Below are positions 1 to 8,571 of a stretch of 64,000 bases of DNA, in pieces. Position 1 is the stretch's first letter; every line of letters begins with the position of its first letter. The stretch is from Bacillus sp. PK3_68 (GTDB lineage Bacteria > Bacillota > Bacilli > Bacillales > Domibacillaceae). The notes under the pieces are model-generated. The model was not told the DNA's origin, searched no databases, and was given only the letters and a program-made list of their open reading frames with translations. Both the position numbers and the translations under genes were made by a program. The stretch covers positions 2,622,001 through 2,686,000 of the forward strand of contig NZ_NQYC01000001.1 in assembly GCF_003600835.1 (NCBI RefSeq), in the 5' to 3' direction.

Positions 1-609
1 AAAAATCCGCTTCTTTTCTTCCTTTAAGTCAAAGCCTTCAATCAGCCAAAGGCTTTTTTCACGATAAAGGTGCAAGAGATAAATCGAATAAGACTTTACT
101 ACCTTCTCTTCTTTGATGGTGATCAATAAGTAGCTATCCAGAAGCAGGACTTGGATGAGTTTTTCTAACATAGGATGAGGGAGGTCTGACAGATCAAGCA
201 AGTCAGGATTATTCGGGTTGGTCCCTTCAAATAGCAAGATTTGATTTAAAAGAACGAGGGTCTCTTGCTGGTTTTCTGAGAGGAGGCCTAATAGTTTTTC
301 AGCTAAAGACTGACGGCTCTTTAGATAGGGAAGTTGTTGATTTCTTGTAGCCATAAAGGCAATAAAAAGAGCTTTGACCTCATTGCTGGTAAAGCGAACA
401 TCGGGCAAGACAGAGTTGTGCATGACACAATATCCTCCATCCCTTCCAACTTCAGCGACAAGCGGCATCCCCATAGCCTCAATTTCTCTAATATCTCTAA
501 TAGCGGTTGAACGAGAGATATTAAATTCGCGCATGATTTCAGAAACGGTAAAGTGGGAGCGGTTGTTGATATACCGCATTATGGTGTTAATCCGTTCAAC
601 TTTTTTCAT
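1..609 (-). CDS. YafY/WYL-type HTH transcriptional regulator (3' end cut by window edge)
   Basis: The minus-strand frame is open from an ATG at 607-609 to the window edge, 203 codons. The first about 60 residues form a DeoR/HTH_11-like winged helix (start MKKVERINTIM, with SEIMREFNISRSTAIRDIREIEAMG as successive short stretches of helix-turn-helix). A helical linker and the start of a WYL-type ligand domain follow (SLWLIEGFDLKEE). Regulators of this class usually bind their own divergent promoter. Here the 110 bp up to the plus-strand gene at 720 is the obvious operator region, so it probably controls the GyrI-like gene. The protein resembles lactic-acid-bacteria YafY regulators by eye. The family call is firm and the target is inference. 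Confidence 0.8.
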   Translation of the reverse strand, partial: MKKVERINTIMRYINNRSHFTVSEIMREFNISRSTAIRDIREIEAMGMPLVAEVGRDGGYCVMHNSVLPDVRFTSNEVKALFIAFMATRNQQLPYLKSRQSLAEKLLGLLSENQQETLVLLNQILLFEGTNPNNPDLLDLSDLPHPMLEKLIQVLLLDSYLLITIKEEKVVKSYSIYLLHLYREKSLWLIEGFDLKEEKKRIF

Positions 610-719
610 CCGAACTCCTAAACAGTATCATTTTTTGACATAATTTAAGGCTATCATATACCTATCAAGTGAAGACTACAAGTCATTTGATAAATCTAAA
701 AAAGAGGAAGGTTTTGACT

Positions 720-1199
720 ATGACAAATTATACCCTCGAAGAAAAAGACAGCTTTATCGTTTTAGGTTTTGGAACTGAGCTTACGAGCGACTACACAGAC
801 TCTGCTGGCTTAAACAAGGAAAAGGCCGACTTTTGGCAGGCCTTCAGCCAAGATGGAAGGCTTGATGCTTTAAAAGCTATAGCTATAAATGACTACGTTT
901 TTGCCGTGAACGAAGCCGTAAATAGCAAGATGATGCATTATGCTGGCGTTATGACAGAGGAAGCGGCATCAGAAGAAGCCAGAGTCATCCAATTTCCTAA
1001 GGGAAAATACTTAGTCGTGAAAGGGGAAGGGAAAACGGCTGGTGAATTGGAGAATAAGCTTACTGGCATTGCCTTTGGTCAAGTCTTGCCTGAAGCAAAG
1101 GACTTTGCTTATGTTGGCGGGCCAAATGCAACGGTTGAAATGGGTCAGCGAAACGGCTTGGTATTTGGTGAAATGTGGATTCCTGTTGTAGGGAAATAA
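720..1199 (+). CDS. GyrI-like / AraC effector-binding-domain protein
   Basis: This encodes 159 residues. The ATG at 720 is preferred over an upstream GTG at 669 because a GAGGAAGG ribosome site lies 8 bases before it. The protein looks like a stand-alone GyrI-like (effector-binding, SHS2-fold) domain: an N-terminal strand (DSFIVLGFGTEL), a central helical part and a C-terminal FGEMWIPV that matches the family's closing EIWIPV-like strand. Such domains bind small hydrophobic molecules, and some act as hydrolases or drug sensors. It is divergent from the WYL regulator and is followed 22 bases later by another plus-strand gene, suggesting a two-gene operon. The exact ligand is unknown. Confidence 0.65.
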   Translation: MTNYTLEEKDSFIVLGFGTELTSDYTDSAGLNKEKADFWQAFSQDGRLDALKAIAINDYVFAVNEAVNSKMMHYAGVMTEEAASEEARVIQFPKGKYLVVKGEGKTAGELENKLTGIAFGQVLPEAKDFAYVGGPNATVEMGQRNGLVFGEMWIPVVGK

Positions 1200-1221
1200 A
1201 GGAATAAAAGGAGGAAGGAAA

Positions 1222-1686
1222 ATGGCCTATGTCGTTGATTTTAAAAATGTTTCTACGGTTGGTGTAGAGTCTTCACCTGTAGTAGACGCACTTGCTGGTT
1301 TGCGTGCTAATGAAGCCCGTTACTTTATGAACAAATACAAGCATGAATTTACGGTTGTGCCAGCTAGCGAGTCCTGTGAGACGCTTAATTATGTGAACCG
1401 GATTTTAAAAGAAGAACGGGATATTGAGTTTGCGGCCAAGCCTTTAGAAACGTCACGTTTTCAAGTAGAAAATATCAAAATGGCTTACATCTTTTATGAG
1501 GATGGTCTTGTTGTCAACGTCATGTATACAGTTGATGTCCCTAAAAAGCGGGCCGTCGGCTTTAAGCTTTCTGAAGGGATGGAAGTGCCAAAGGAGTTAG
1601 AAGGAAAGTTTAAGTTTGCCAGGCAAAAGTCTAAACTAGCTGGAACCATTCGAGGCTCATTTTTTGTAATTAAAGGAGCCTATTAA
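1222..1686 (+). CDS. Unrecognised 154-residue protein
   Basis: A GGAGGAAGG ribosome site sits just before the ATG, 22 bases downstream of the GyrI-like gene, so the two are probably co-transcribed. I do not recognise a family. The protein is soluble with no signal peptide or membrane segment, has mixed alpha/beta character and a Lys-rich C-terminal third. The coding quality (strong ribosome site, no rare interruptions, full length) supports a real gene. With its neighbours it forms a WYL regulator / GyrI / unknown trio at the outer end of the accessory block, which looks imported from a lactic-acid-type Firmicute. That origin is an impression, not a computed result. Confidence 0.6.
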   Translation: MAYVVDFKNVSTVGVESSPVVDALAGLRANEARYFMNKYKHEFTVVPASESCETLNYVNRILKEERDIEFAAKPLETSRFQVENIKMAYIFYEDGLVVNVMYTVDVPKKRAVGFKLSEGMEVPKELEGKFKFARQKSKLAGTIRGSFFVIKGAY

Positions 1687-1831
1687 TGCAAGCAAAAATG
1701 CAAATAAAGGAATTCAGTCATTTTTAGCAGTGGGTCATTCTTTTTCTTTATTTAGATAAAAAATCTAATTCAGTCTAGGAGCAAAATAAGCATTCATGCA
1801 ACGAATGCTCACCTAGGCATTCAAATAACCA

Positions 1832-1876
1832 AACAGCACCTCTCCATCCAATTAGTGAGTGCTGTTATTTTTTTTG
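1832..1876 (+). terminator. Intrinsic terminator after the 720-1686 gene pair
   Basis: The arms AACAGCAC (1832-1839) and GTGCTGTT (1859-1866) are followed by a run of T to 1875. It ends the plus-strand operon and lies directly left of an rlmH-tail repeat. Its arm sequence is shared with the hairpin at 17907, which also abuts such a repeat. Confidence 0.75.
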
Positions 1877-1935
1877 CAAAAATTCCATTTACTCATGGTA
1901 CTGTTCACCATCATGCATCTAAATGAAGTTTTTAA
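1877..1935 (-). repeat. rlmH-tail (att-like) repeat, copy at 1888
   Basis: The core 1888-1906 reads TTTACTCATGGTACTGTTC, differing at two positions from the 3' end of rlmH (20580-20598). A partly inverted flank follows on the right, ending in TAAATGAAGTTTTT (1920-1933), which mirrors the left flank AAAAATTCCATTTA. The same two-arm layout occurs at 8914 and 17966. I interpret it as an attachment site left by an SCC-like cassette integration. It is the outermost and one of the more diverged copies. Confidence 0.6.
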
Positions 1936-2442
1936 ACTGGTTTTCACTATTAGATTTTCATTAAAGCCTTCTCCTTACTCCAATAAATTTTTGTTCCTTG
2001 ACTTCAACCTCTTTCTTCACACTGAAAACGGGTTTCCAGCATATAGACATAGTCATCCCCGAATAAGAAATTTTTTTAAAGTGTCCATTATTCGGGTATA
2101 GTTCATACATGACCGTTACCAGCTTTTTTGTATCGATTTTTAAATAATGAAAGGAAAAAATCATGGAATAAATGTTATTTGCAGTTTTTATAAAAACTCT
2201 TTATATCTCTTTCAGCATTTAGGGCATTCTGATTAATATGTGGTTGCAGAAAAATAATCTTCTAAAACTTATTACCTTTCGAAACCATTCTTAGACGAGC
2301 TTTTGTGTTACTTTTATAAAATATGGGCAAAATATCCATTGTAATCACAAATAAAAGAGGTTACTATTCTAGCGGTAACTTTACTAGTGGCAAATTCACT
2401 GGAAGCGTGCCCATATTGTCTAAATTCATCAGGAGGTTACAT
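1936..2442. other. Gene-poor spacer before nupC
   Basis: About 500 AT-rich bases hold no gene I can support. A 67-codon minus-strand frame (1961-2164) has no ribosome site and no recognisable product. The nupC promoter should lie in the last 150 bases, but no convincing -35/-10 pair stands out. The ribosome site AGGAGG is at 2431-2436. Confidence 0.5.
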
Positions 2443-3623
2443 ATGCGATATGTTATTTCTATCTTAGGTATTTTTGTTGTATTGTTTTTGGCTTGGTTGG
2501 CAAGCTCCAATCGAAAAGAGATAAAATTCAAACCAATTATTACGATGATTGTCATTCAAATTCTTTTATCATTGTTGCTGCTAAATACGGAATTTGGCTT
2601 AATCATCATCAAGGGCATAGCTGCTGTTTTTAACAAATTGCTTGAATTTGCGAGCGAAGGGATTTCCTTTGTATTTGGCGGCATGGCGAACGAGGGAGAG
2701 GCTCCTTTCTTTTTAAATGTATTGTTGCCAATTATATTTATTTCTGCATTAATTGGGATTCTTCAGCATCTGAAAATCTTGCCATTCATTATGAAGGGAA
2801 TCGGATTTTTATTAAGTAAAGTGAACGGAATGGGCAGACTTGAATCATATAATGCAGTTGCTTCACTGATGGTCGGGCAATCGGAGGTTTTCATCACATT
2901 AAAGAAACAACTTGGCCTGCTTTCGAACCAGCGTTTGTATACTCTATGTGCTTCAGCGATGTCGACTGTATCGATGTCTATAGTTGGTGCTTATATGACG
3001 ATGCTGGAGCCAAAGTATATTGTCACAGCTTTAGTTTTAAATTTATTTGGGGGCTTTATCATAGCAACCATTATTAATCCGTACGAGATTGATCCAAGTG
3101 AGGATATATTAGAAATACAGGAGCAGAAAAAGCAATCCTTCTTTGAAATGCTCGGTGAATATATCCTTGATGGTTTTAAGGTAGCTATTATCGTTGGGGC
3201 TATGCTGATTGGGTTCATTGCATTAATGGCGGGATTCAATTATATATTTGAGCTAATATTTAATATTTCTTTCCAAAAAATATTAGGTTATCTATTTGCT
3301 CCAATTGCCTTTATTATGGGAATTCCTTTCTCAGAAGCGGTTAGTGCCGGGGGATTATGGCGACTAAACTGTTGACCAATGAATTTGTCGCGATGCTGGA
3401 TTTATCCGAAGGCAATTATCACTTTAGTGACCGAACAATGGGAATTCTTTCTGTATTCCTGGTTTCCTTTGCCAACTTTTCGTCTATTGGTATTATTGTC
3501 GGGGCTGTCAAAAGTCTGAATGAAAAGCAGGGGAATGCTGTTGCACGTTTTGGCTTGAAGCTGCTATATGGCGCCACACTTGTAAGCATCCTTTCAAGTA
3601 TCATTGTTAGTTTCGTTTTATAA
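2443..3623 (+). pseudogene. nupC: Concentrative nucleoside transporter NupC, split by a one-base frameshift
   Basis: This is a Na+/H+-coupled nucleoside permease of the CNT family. The start is the ATG at 2443 with AGGAGGT 5 bases upstream. Frame 1 runs to a stop at 3375, and a second frame from 3357 continues the same family to 3623. Family motifs are intact on both sides: GQSEVF, the SMSIVGAY stretch, and NEFVAML plus SFANFSSIG after the break. Adding one G to the GGGGG run at 3349-3353 restores one 393-residue protein, the length of B. subtilis NupC, with AGGIMATK replacing the AGSIMATK expected there. It is either a fresh pseudogene or a sequencing error. A strong terminator follows. Gene identity is firm, but the nucleoside preference is not readable. 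Confidence 0.88.
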
Positions 3624-3732
3624 AACATGCTAGGTAATCACGACGTGTTGGTCGTTGAAATGGAAAACAACGGCCGTGGAAAAGCAATCTATCCTTAATG
3701 ACATGATACTGATTGCATTATAAATCCTTATG

Positions 3733-3766
3733 AAAAAGGCAGTGGGAGCGAACCACTGCCTTTTGC
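3733..3766 (+). terminator. Intrinsic terminator of nupC
   Basis: AAAAAGGCAGTGG (3733-3745) pairs with CCACTGCCTTTT (3753-3764) around a 7-base loop and ends in a T-run, about 110 bases after the nupC stop. Confidence 0.85.
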
Positions 3767-3911
3767 TAATAATGTAACCTCATTAACAGATCTTTAATTT
3801 TCTTATTAATTATTAATGTATCCTCAAATTTTTTCCTACTCTCTGCTAAAGCAATATCAGGATAAAAAAGCAACTTTCATAAAAAATGCCTTTACGAAAC
3901 ACAGAGACAAT

Positions 3912-4760
3912 TTAATACCCATTTACAAAGTCGGCGATTGTTTCTCTTTCATCTTCTGTAAGTTCCCTTTTTACGCACTTTTCGTATTCTGCGATGATTT
4001 TCTGTTTATCACCACCGCAAATATCTGTATATTTCGCAATGGTTCTAAGCTTAGCAGCTTCCTTATTAAATTCCTCTTTTGAAATCGGCTTTTGATGCGA
4101 AGGTATATATGTATCCGCGTCAAATGATTCTAACTCATCTAATAGCCGCAGCGTTTCCTTGATTGTATAGTTTTCTTTTTCGGAAAAAATATCAGGATAA
4201 ATACAGTCACCAAGAAAGAGAATCTTTTCTTCTTCGATATACACGATTACTGAATCTGCAGCGTGGTCCCCTCCAACGTGTTGGACGATACAAGTTATCC
4301 CACCAAGGTCCATTTCCACTCGTTTTTCAAAAGTTAAATCCGGCAAGACAATCGTGATATCCCGGTGATCCGTGAATTCCTCCTTGATGGCCTTCGCACA
4401 AAATTCAATTTCCGATCCTTCTTTCACTCGTGCATCTAATGCCTCGTCTGACCATGAAAGCGGAATGAGCTTCTCCATTTCTTTTTTCGTTTTTTTGGAA
4501 GCCATAGAAACTGTATGAGATAATGCTGACAGACCAAAAATATGATCCCAGTGCCAGTGAGTAAGAACCACCATATCAGGAGCAGGGACCCCTCTTTTTA
4601 AAAGTTCTTTCAGAAAATAATTTGCATGGTCTTCCGAGTTGCCTGCATCAATCATTAATGTCTTGTTATTGCCTACTACGATCCCTAGAATGGGCCGGTC
4701 GGTTAACGATATTGGAGTAATGTACCAAAAACTCTTACCTATTTTTTTAATTGAATGCAT
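3912..4760 (-). CDS. Metallo-beta-lactamase-fold hydrolase
   Basis: This encodes 282 residues. The zinc-binding HxHxDH signature is intact (THWHWDH, His68-His73). A downstream His in GGDHAADS and an Asp in FLGDCIYPD complete the usual metal ligands. An early strand (LMIDAGNS) also fits the fold. The family covers hydrolases of thioesters, lactones and phosphodiesters, and the sequence gives no reliable substrate. About 80 extra C-terminal residues, rich in Lys and Glu, form a helical tail. It is cytoplasmic with no signal peptide. It is oriented convergently with nupC and separated from the DedA gene by a terminator, so it is probably transcribed alone. Confidence 0.8.
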   Translation of the reverse strand: MHSIKKIGKSFWYITPISLTDRPILGIVVGNNKTLMIDAGNSEDHANYFLKELLKRGVPAPDMVVLTHWHWDHIFGLSALSHTVSMASKKTKKEMEKLIPLSWSDEALDARVKEGSEIEFCAKAIKEEFTDHRDITIVLPDLTFEKRVEMDLGGITCIVQHVGGDHAADSVIVYIEEEKILFLGDCIYPDIFSEKENYTIKETLRLLDELESFDADTYIPSHQKPISKEEFNKEAAKLRTIAKYTDICGGDKQKIIAEYEKCVKRELTEDERETIADFVNGY

Positions 4761-4987
4761 AACGGGTGCCTACTTTCTTTTATACTATTTTAAATCGAAT
4801 AGCAGTTGTTTACTCATGGGAGAATCTTTCAAAAAAACGGCCTCTATCTATGGTAAGGAGATCTGTGGAATTTTGTATTTCAACTCTTAGATATTAATAT
4901 GCTTTAACGTATTTATTTACAAAATTAGCAAGATCCTTCAAGAATGATTTACTTTTAATTGTCGTGCACTGGGAAATTATATAAAAA

Positions 4988-5034
4988 AATAAATGGGTTC
5001 GAGAGTCTTTTATCAATTCCCGAACTCATTTATT
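4988..5034 (-). terminator. Intrinsic terminator after the DedA/small-ORF pair
   Basis: Read on the minus strand, AATAAATGAGTTCG pairs with CGAACCCATTTATT (one mismatch) and is followed by TTTTTTT. The remaining bases 4761-5094 show no gene. Confidence 0.75.
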
Positions 5035-5094
5035 CTTGTTAATATACCCTATCTTTCCAACCTGCTTCGCTCTAATACAAAAATATAGAAACGA

Positions 5095-5238
5095 TTATTG
5101 GGACGAAACCAGGCTGAAAATTTCATCTTCCTTTATTTCGTCGATTTGATAAACAGCTTGACCGATTAACTTTGATGACTTTTGGTTATAACTTGCTTTT
5201 GTATGTGCAGCCTCAACGATAATCGATTTATTTTTCAT
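5095..5238 (-). CDS. Small hypothetical protein, 47 residues
   Basis: The frame is open further upstream, but the ATG at 5236-5238 has AAAGGAAA six bases before it and is the better start. The protein is MKNKSIIVEAAHTK followed by a polar, acidic C-terminus, with no membrane segment and no family I recognise. It starts 56 bases after the DedA stop, on the same strand and ahead of a strong terminator, which is the main support for its being translated. It could also be a chance frame in a 3' untranslated region. Confidence 0.35.
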   Translation of the reverse strand: MKNKSIIVEAAHTKASYNQKSSKLIGQAVYQIDEIKEDEIFSLVSSQ

Positions 5239-5294
5239 ACGTTTCCTTTCAAGAACCGTTTTCACCATTTTATAAGTCCACATCTATGAAACCG

Positions 5295-5957
5295 TTATGC
5301 TTTCTTCAGTTTCCCCTGAATCATACCGATAATGGCTGGCAGCACAGAAATGAAGATAATGGCTAAGAGAACTGTTGAAAAGTTGTCTTTGATAATCGGA
5401 ATATTGCCAAAGAAGTAGCCTAATATCGTACAGATGCCTACCCATAATGCGGCACCAACCACATTATAAATCAAGAAATAACGGTAGTTCATCCGGCTCG
5501 CTCCTGCAATAAAAGGAATGAACGTACGAATAAACGGCATAAAACGGGCGATCAAAATTGTTTTTCCCCCATGCTTGTTAAAGAACTCCTCAGCTTTCAT
5601 CATTTTATCTTGGTTAATCAATTTTCCCATAAAACTTCCATTTGAGATCGTAGTCCCTACTTTCCTGCCGATATGATAATTTACAGTATCCCCAATTACC
5701 GCTGCGGCAAAAAAGATAATGAATAATAAAATAATGTTAAATGCCCCCATCGCAGCAAGAGCACCGCTAGCAAACAGTAAAGAATCACCCGGTAAGAAAG
5801 GGAAAATCACAATTCCCGTTTCTACAAATACGATTAAAAACAAAATTCCATATGACCACCCGCCAAAGTTTTTGATGATTTCAACTAGATGTTCATCAAT
5901 ATGCAGGATGAAATCAATAATATTTTGAATGATTGTCAAAGCTGTACCCACTTTCAT
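5295..5957 (-). CDS. DedA-family (VTT domain) membrane protein
   Basis: This encodes 220 residues with about five hydrophobic segments. The family signatures are visible: FLPGDSLLFASGALA near residue 75, GDTVNYHIGRKVG near 110, and the ARFMPFIRTFIPFIAG stretch around 160 carrying the conserved Arg and Pro residues. DedA proteins are flippase-like transporters in the cytoplasmic membrane. Members flip undecaprenyl phosphate or phospholipids and affect membrane potential and drug resistance. The start is uncertain: the ATG at 5955-5957 has only a weak ribosome site, and a TTG seven codons in is an alternative. It is followed by a small gene and a terminator. The family call is strong; the exact lipid is not readable. 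Confidence 0.88.
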   Translation of the reverse strand: MKVGTALTIIQNIIDFILHIDEHLVEIIKNFGGWSYGILFLIVFVETGIVIFPFLPGDSLLFASGALAAMGAFNIILLFIIFFAAAVIGDTVNYHIGRKVGTTISNGSFMGKLINQDKMMKAEEFFNKHGGKTILIARFMPFIRTFIPFIAGASRMNYRYFLIYNVVGAALWVGICTILGYFFGNIPIIKDNFSTVLLAIIFISVLPAIIGMIQGKLKKA

Positions 5958-6119
5958 AGTAATGTAGTCTTTTTTATTTTCATCTACATATTATCAGAAA
6001 CACATAAAAATGTTTAATAAAGGAACACTTATTTGTATTTTTTATAGTAAAAATCGAAACAATTTTTCTCTGGCTCAAGCAAAGTATCATTCTATTTCGC
6101 ACAAAAAAATGCTGCATTT

Positions 6120-6875
6120 TTAATCCCACCAAAAATACCATACGGAAGAATGAATAAGTGTTCCTGCAAGTGAATTTACTGTTCCCACCCCTTGCAGGAC
6201 TATATCACCACAAAATCCAAACTGTTCCCACGCAAGTAATTCTGATTCTTCTTGTGTCTTAGGAGGATTTTCGACAAAAAATTCCCATACATCTGTGGTT
6301 ACTAAAGCCGGAATAGCTCCATATTTTTCATACCAATATTTGAATACTGCCACTTGTTCCTCTGGCATAGGACATTCATTAAACCCTCCCATTGGAACCC
6401 ATGCAGCTACCTCCCAAGGATGATCCGTGGGAACCTTTGCGATAATTATTTTCTTATTTATTACCTCTTCTATTGATAGAAAATGATCCGGCTGTTCCTC
6501 TAACGAGAACTCGCCAGTAATATCATCGTCATCTTCTTCCATGGACATCGCTTCATCAAGAAGTCTCTTTAACAAAGCCTTTACATCAATATCCTTTGAT
6601 TTCTTTATGATACTCTCTCGGTCATCCTTTGAGTATCCTTCATCCGCCTCGGTATCAACGATTTCTAGCATCATCTCTGAAGGGATAATGATAAGTGGTG
6701 TATATCCTTCTTTCTTGCCTTCCTGGAGAGCTTGATGATAATTTTTCATAACACTTTTAACATCCTTCTCTTCAATTACCGAACAGTCGCAACCCAATTT
6801 AGCCTTTATTTTTTCAATATAAGCTTTCTCTTCTGCTTTTTTCCTGAATTTATCAAATATACTCACGTTCTTCAT
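6120..6875 (-). CDS. DUF4253-domain protein
   Basis: This encodes about 250 residues, soluble. The C-terminal half carries the DUF4253 pattern: PWEVAAWVPMGGFNECP, then KYWYEKYGAIPALVTTDVWEF and a Trp-rich end (SSVWYFWWD). The N-terminal half is charged and helical, with a very acidic stretch (EEDDDD) near residue 115. The function of the family is unknown; members are often found among immunity-like or SMI1/KNR4-type accessory genes, but no toxin partner is next to it. The ATG at 6873-6875 is only one base from AGGAG, so the GTG three codons in (6864-6866) may be the true start. A short hairpin overlaps the stop. Confidence 0.7.
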   Translation of the reverse strand: MKNVSIFDKFRKKAEEKAYIEKIKAKLGCDCSVIEEKDVKSVMKNYHQALQEGKKEGYTPLIIIPSEMMLEIVDTEADEGYSKDDRESIIKKSKDIDVKALLKRLLDEAMSMEEDDDDITGEFSLEEQPDHFLSIEEVINKKIIIAKVPTDHPWEVAAWVPMGGFNECPMPEEQVAVFKYWYEKYGAIPALVTTDVWEFFVENPPKTQEESELLAWEQFGFCGDIVLQGVGTVNSLAGTLIHSSVWYFWWD

Positions 6876-7110
6876 CTCCTATAGGCTTTGTTACCGGATA
6901 AAGATAATCATATTTATAAATCCATTGAAATACAAATATTTCCTCTAAGAAAGGAAACAATCTAAAAATGTTCGGTAGCTTTTTGGGGATAAAAAGATCA
7001 CTAATGATGGTAATAGCGAATCGGATATATTTTTAAAAGCAAAAGCTAAAGATAGCATTGATAAAATTAAAATACCTGCTAAGAAATGGATAGTTTTTCC
7101 CTATTAGTTA
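6876..7110. other. Spacer with a possible gene-tail remnant
   Basis: No intact gene. The plus-strand frame 6979-7107 is open without a start and reads like a protein C-terminus (SESDIFLKAKAKDS then KIPAKKWIVFPY and a stop). It may be the tail of a lost gene upstream of the iron-regulated promoter, but I recognise no family and it could be chance. Confidence 0.25.
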
Positions 7111-7165
7111 TTGACAAAAAACTAAAAAAATACTAAAGTCTTATATTGATAATGATTATCAATAT
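7111..7165 (+). promoter_or_regulatory. Promoter with overlapping Fur box
   Basis: TTGACA at 7111 and TAAAGT at 7134 are spaced 17 bases. Just downstream, at the expected transcription start, TTGATAATGATTATCAA (7146-7162) is a perfect inverted repeat matching the Fur consensus GATAATGATTATC. Fur with iron bound would block transcription here. The gene served is an iron-siderophore-binding lipoprotein, which agrees. Confidence 0.88.
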
Positions 7166-7214
7166 CATTTTTGAGAAGGTTGAGATGATACCTATTATTA
7201 AGGAGGATCCTAAG

Positions 7215-8135
7215 TTGAAAAAATTAATTATACCTTTCATTTTAATTTTGGTTCTTGTTCTTAGTGCCTGTGGCCATAGCACAAAGAGCGAGTCAGCAGG
7301 GGCTGTAAGTAAAGAGGACAAAAGCAAAACGATTACATACCAATCTGAAAATGGCCCTATTAAAGTACCTGCTCATCCAAAAAGAGTAGTTGTTTTGACT
7401 GGCAATGCAGGCGACTTAATTGCACTTGGTGTTAATATCGTAGGGGTGGATGAATGGGCTAAGAAAAGTCCATTATTTAAAGATCAATTAAAAGATGTTC
7501 CAGCCGTGTCAGATGAGAATTTAGAGAAAATTATTGAATTAAAACCAGATTTAATTATTGGATCAAATGATAATAAAAACCTGGATAAATTAAAACAAAT
7601 TGCTCCGACAGTTACCTATACTTATAATAAAGTAGATTATTTAACACAGCACTTAGAAATTGGCAAGTTGGTAAATAAAGAAAAAGAAGCTCAAAGCTGG
7701 ATTGATGACTTCAAAAAGCGTGCAAATACTGTAGGAAATGAAATTAAAACAAAAATTGGCGAAGATTCAACGGTAACTGTAATGGAAAGTTATGATAAAG
7801 ATATGGGTATTTTGGGTGATAGTTGGGGAAGAGGCACAGAAGTTCTTTATAAAGCAATGGGTCTGAAAATGCCTGAAAAAGTAAAGGAGATGACAAGTAA
7901 AGAAGGATACTACATGATTTCTTTTGAGGTATTACCTGATTATGTTGGGGACTACCTAATTGTTAGTAAATACAATGATCAAGATAATTCCTATCAACAG
8001 ACGGATCTATATAAAGGAATGGCTGCTGTGAAGAACGACCATGTAATTGAAGTGGATGGAAATGCCTTTATGTTTAACGATCCCATATCTTTAGATTACC
8101 AATTGAAATATTTTGAAGAGCACTTTTTAAAATAG
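7215..8135 (+). CDS. Iron-siderophore ABC transporter substrate-binding lipoprotein (FhuD/YxeB-like)
   Basis: This encodes 306 residues from a TTG at 7215, eight bases after AAGGAGGA. A frame from 7146 is open upstream but has no ribosome site and runs through the Fur box. The N-terminus is a lipoprotein signal (KKLIIPF, hydrophobic core, LSAC lipobox, Cys about 20), so the mature protein is anchored outside the membrane. The mature part is a class III binding protein: HPKRVVVLTGNAGDLIALGV, a KIIELKPDLIIG strand, a long helix and LPDYVGDYLIVS. It most resembles ferrichrome/hydroxamate binders. No permease or ATPase gene is adjacent, so it must use a transporter encoded elsewhere. It is controlled by the Fur box above. 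Confidence 0.88.
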   Translation: MKKLIIPFILILVLVLSACGHSTKSESAGAVSKEDKSKTITYQSENGPIKVPAHPKRVVVLTGNAGDLIALGVNIVGVDEWAKKSPLFKDQLKDVPAVSDENLEKIIELKPDLIIGSNDNKNLDKLKQIAPTVTYTYNKVDYLTQHLEIGKLVNKEKEAQSWIDDFKKRANTVGNEIKTKIGEDSTVTVMESYDKDMGILGDSWGRGTEVLYKAMGLKMPEKVKEMTSKEGYYMISFEVLPDYVGDYLIVSKYNDQDNSYQQTDLYKGMAAVKNDHVIEVDGNAFMFNDPISLDYQLKYFEEHFLK

Positions 8136-8139
8136 TCAG

Positions 8140-8219
8140 AGAACTGTATGGACAGTTCTGGAAGTGGCATTCAAATAATAAATTTTGTGTTATGGACCAC
8201 TAGGTACGTCCTCGTGGTC
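8140..8219. other. Two hairpins after the siderophore-binding gene
   Basis: AGAACTGT/ACAGTTCT (8140-8159) and GACCAC/GTGGTC (8195-8219) are inverted repeats in the 3' region. Neither has a clean T-run, so termination here is plausible but not shown. The rest of 8136-8420 holds nothing I can support. Confidence 0.35.
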
Positions 8220-8420
8220 TTCCTTGGATAGGTATTCTGTATGATTTAATTTAACCGTCTTACCCCTTCATCAATCATTTCATTCATATCTAAACTTCAT
8301 TCAGCTGTAGATGAAGCAGTTGCCTAATTCATTACACAAGTAGGATTTTCCTTCCTAAATAACCTCGAGCTTCTATAAATAATCCTTTTTATTTCCCGTA
8401 AATTTTCCAATATTCCATCT

Positions 8421-8469
8421 AAAAAACCCCTTTTACTTATGGTAAGGCTCACCATTGAACTAAAGTGCC
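8421..8469 (-). repeat. rlmH-tail (att-like) repeat, copy at 8432
   Basis: The core 8432-8450 reads TTTACTTATGGTAAGGCTC, two differences from the rlmH end. The left flank keeps the AAAAAACCCC form of the arm. The right flank (ACCATTGAACTAAAGTG) is a worn version of the arm seen at 8914 and 17966. It is only 482 bases from the next copy. Confidence 0.55.
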
Positions 8470-8526
8470 TGTCACTGCCCGCCTAATGTCGATAAATTCG
8501 AAAAAATACGTGTGGGTGACAGGCAC
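8465..8526. repeat. 62-bp inverted repeat, REP/MITE-like
   Basis: GTGCCTGTCAC (8465-8475) and its exact inverse GTGACAGGCAC (8516-8526) enclose 40 bases. From memory, GTGCCTGTCAC-type palindromes are dispersed in many Bacillus genomes. Only one copy is in this window, so mobility is inferred. It overlaps the end of the att-like copy at 8432. Confidence 0.5.
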
Positions 8527-8571
8527 ATATTTTATTGACTCTTGATACGGATACTTGTTTTACGGGATGGC

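Noticed and set aside
1961-2164. 67-codon minus-strand frame overlapping the 1888 repeat region
   Set aside because: No ribosome site, no recognisable family, AT-rich chance frame likely.
4800-4830. Further rlmH-tail copy (TTTACTCATGG at about 4810)
   Set aside because: Only about 11 bases agree and the GGTACGGTTC half is missing; no arms. Treated as chance.
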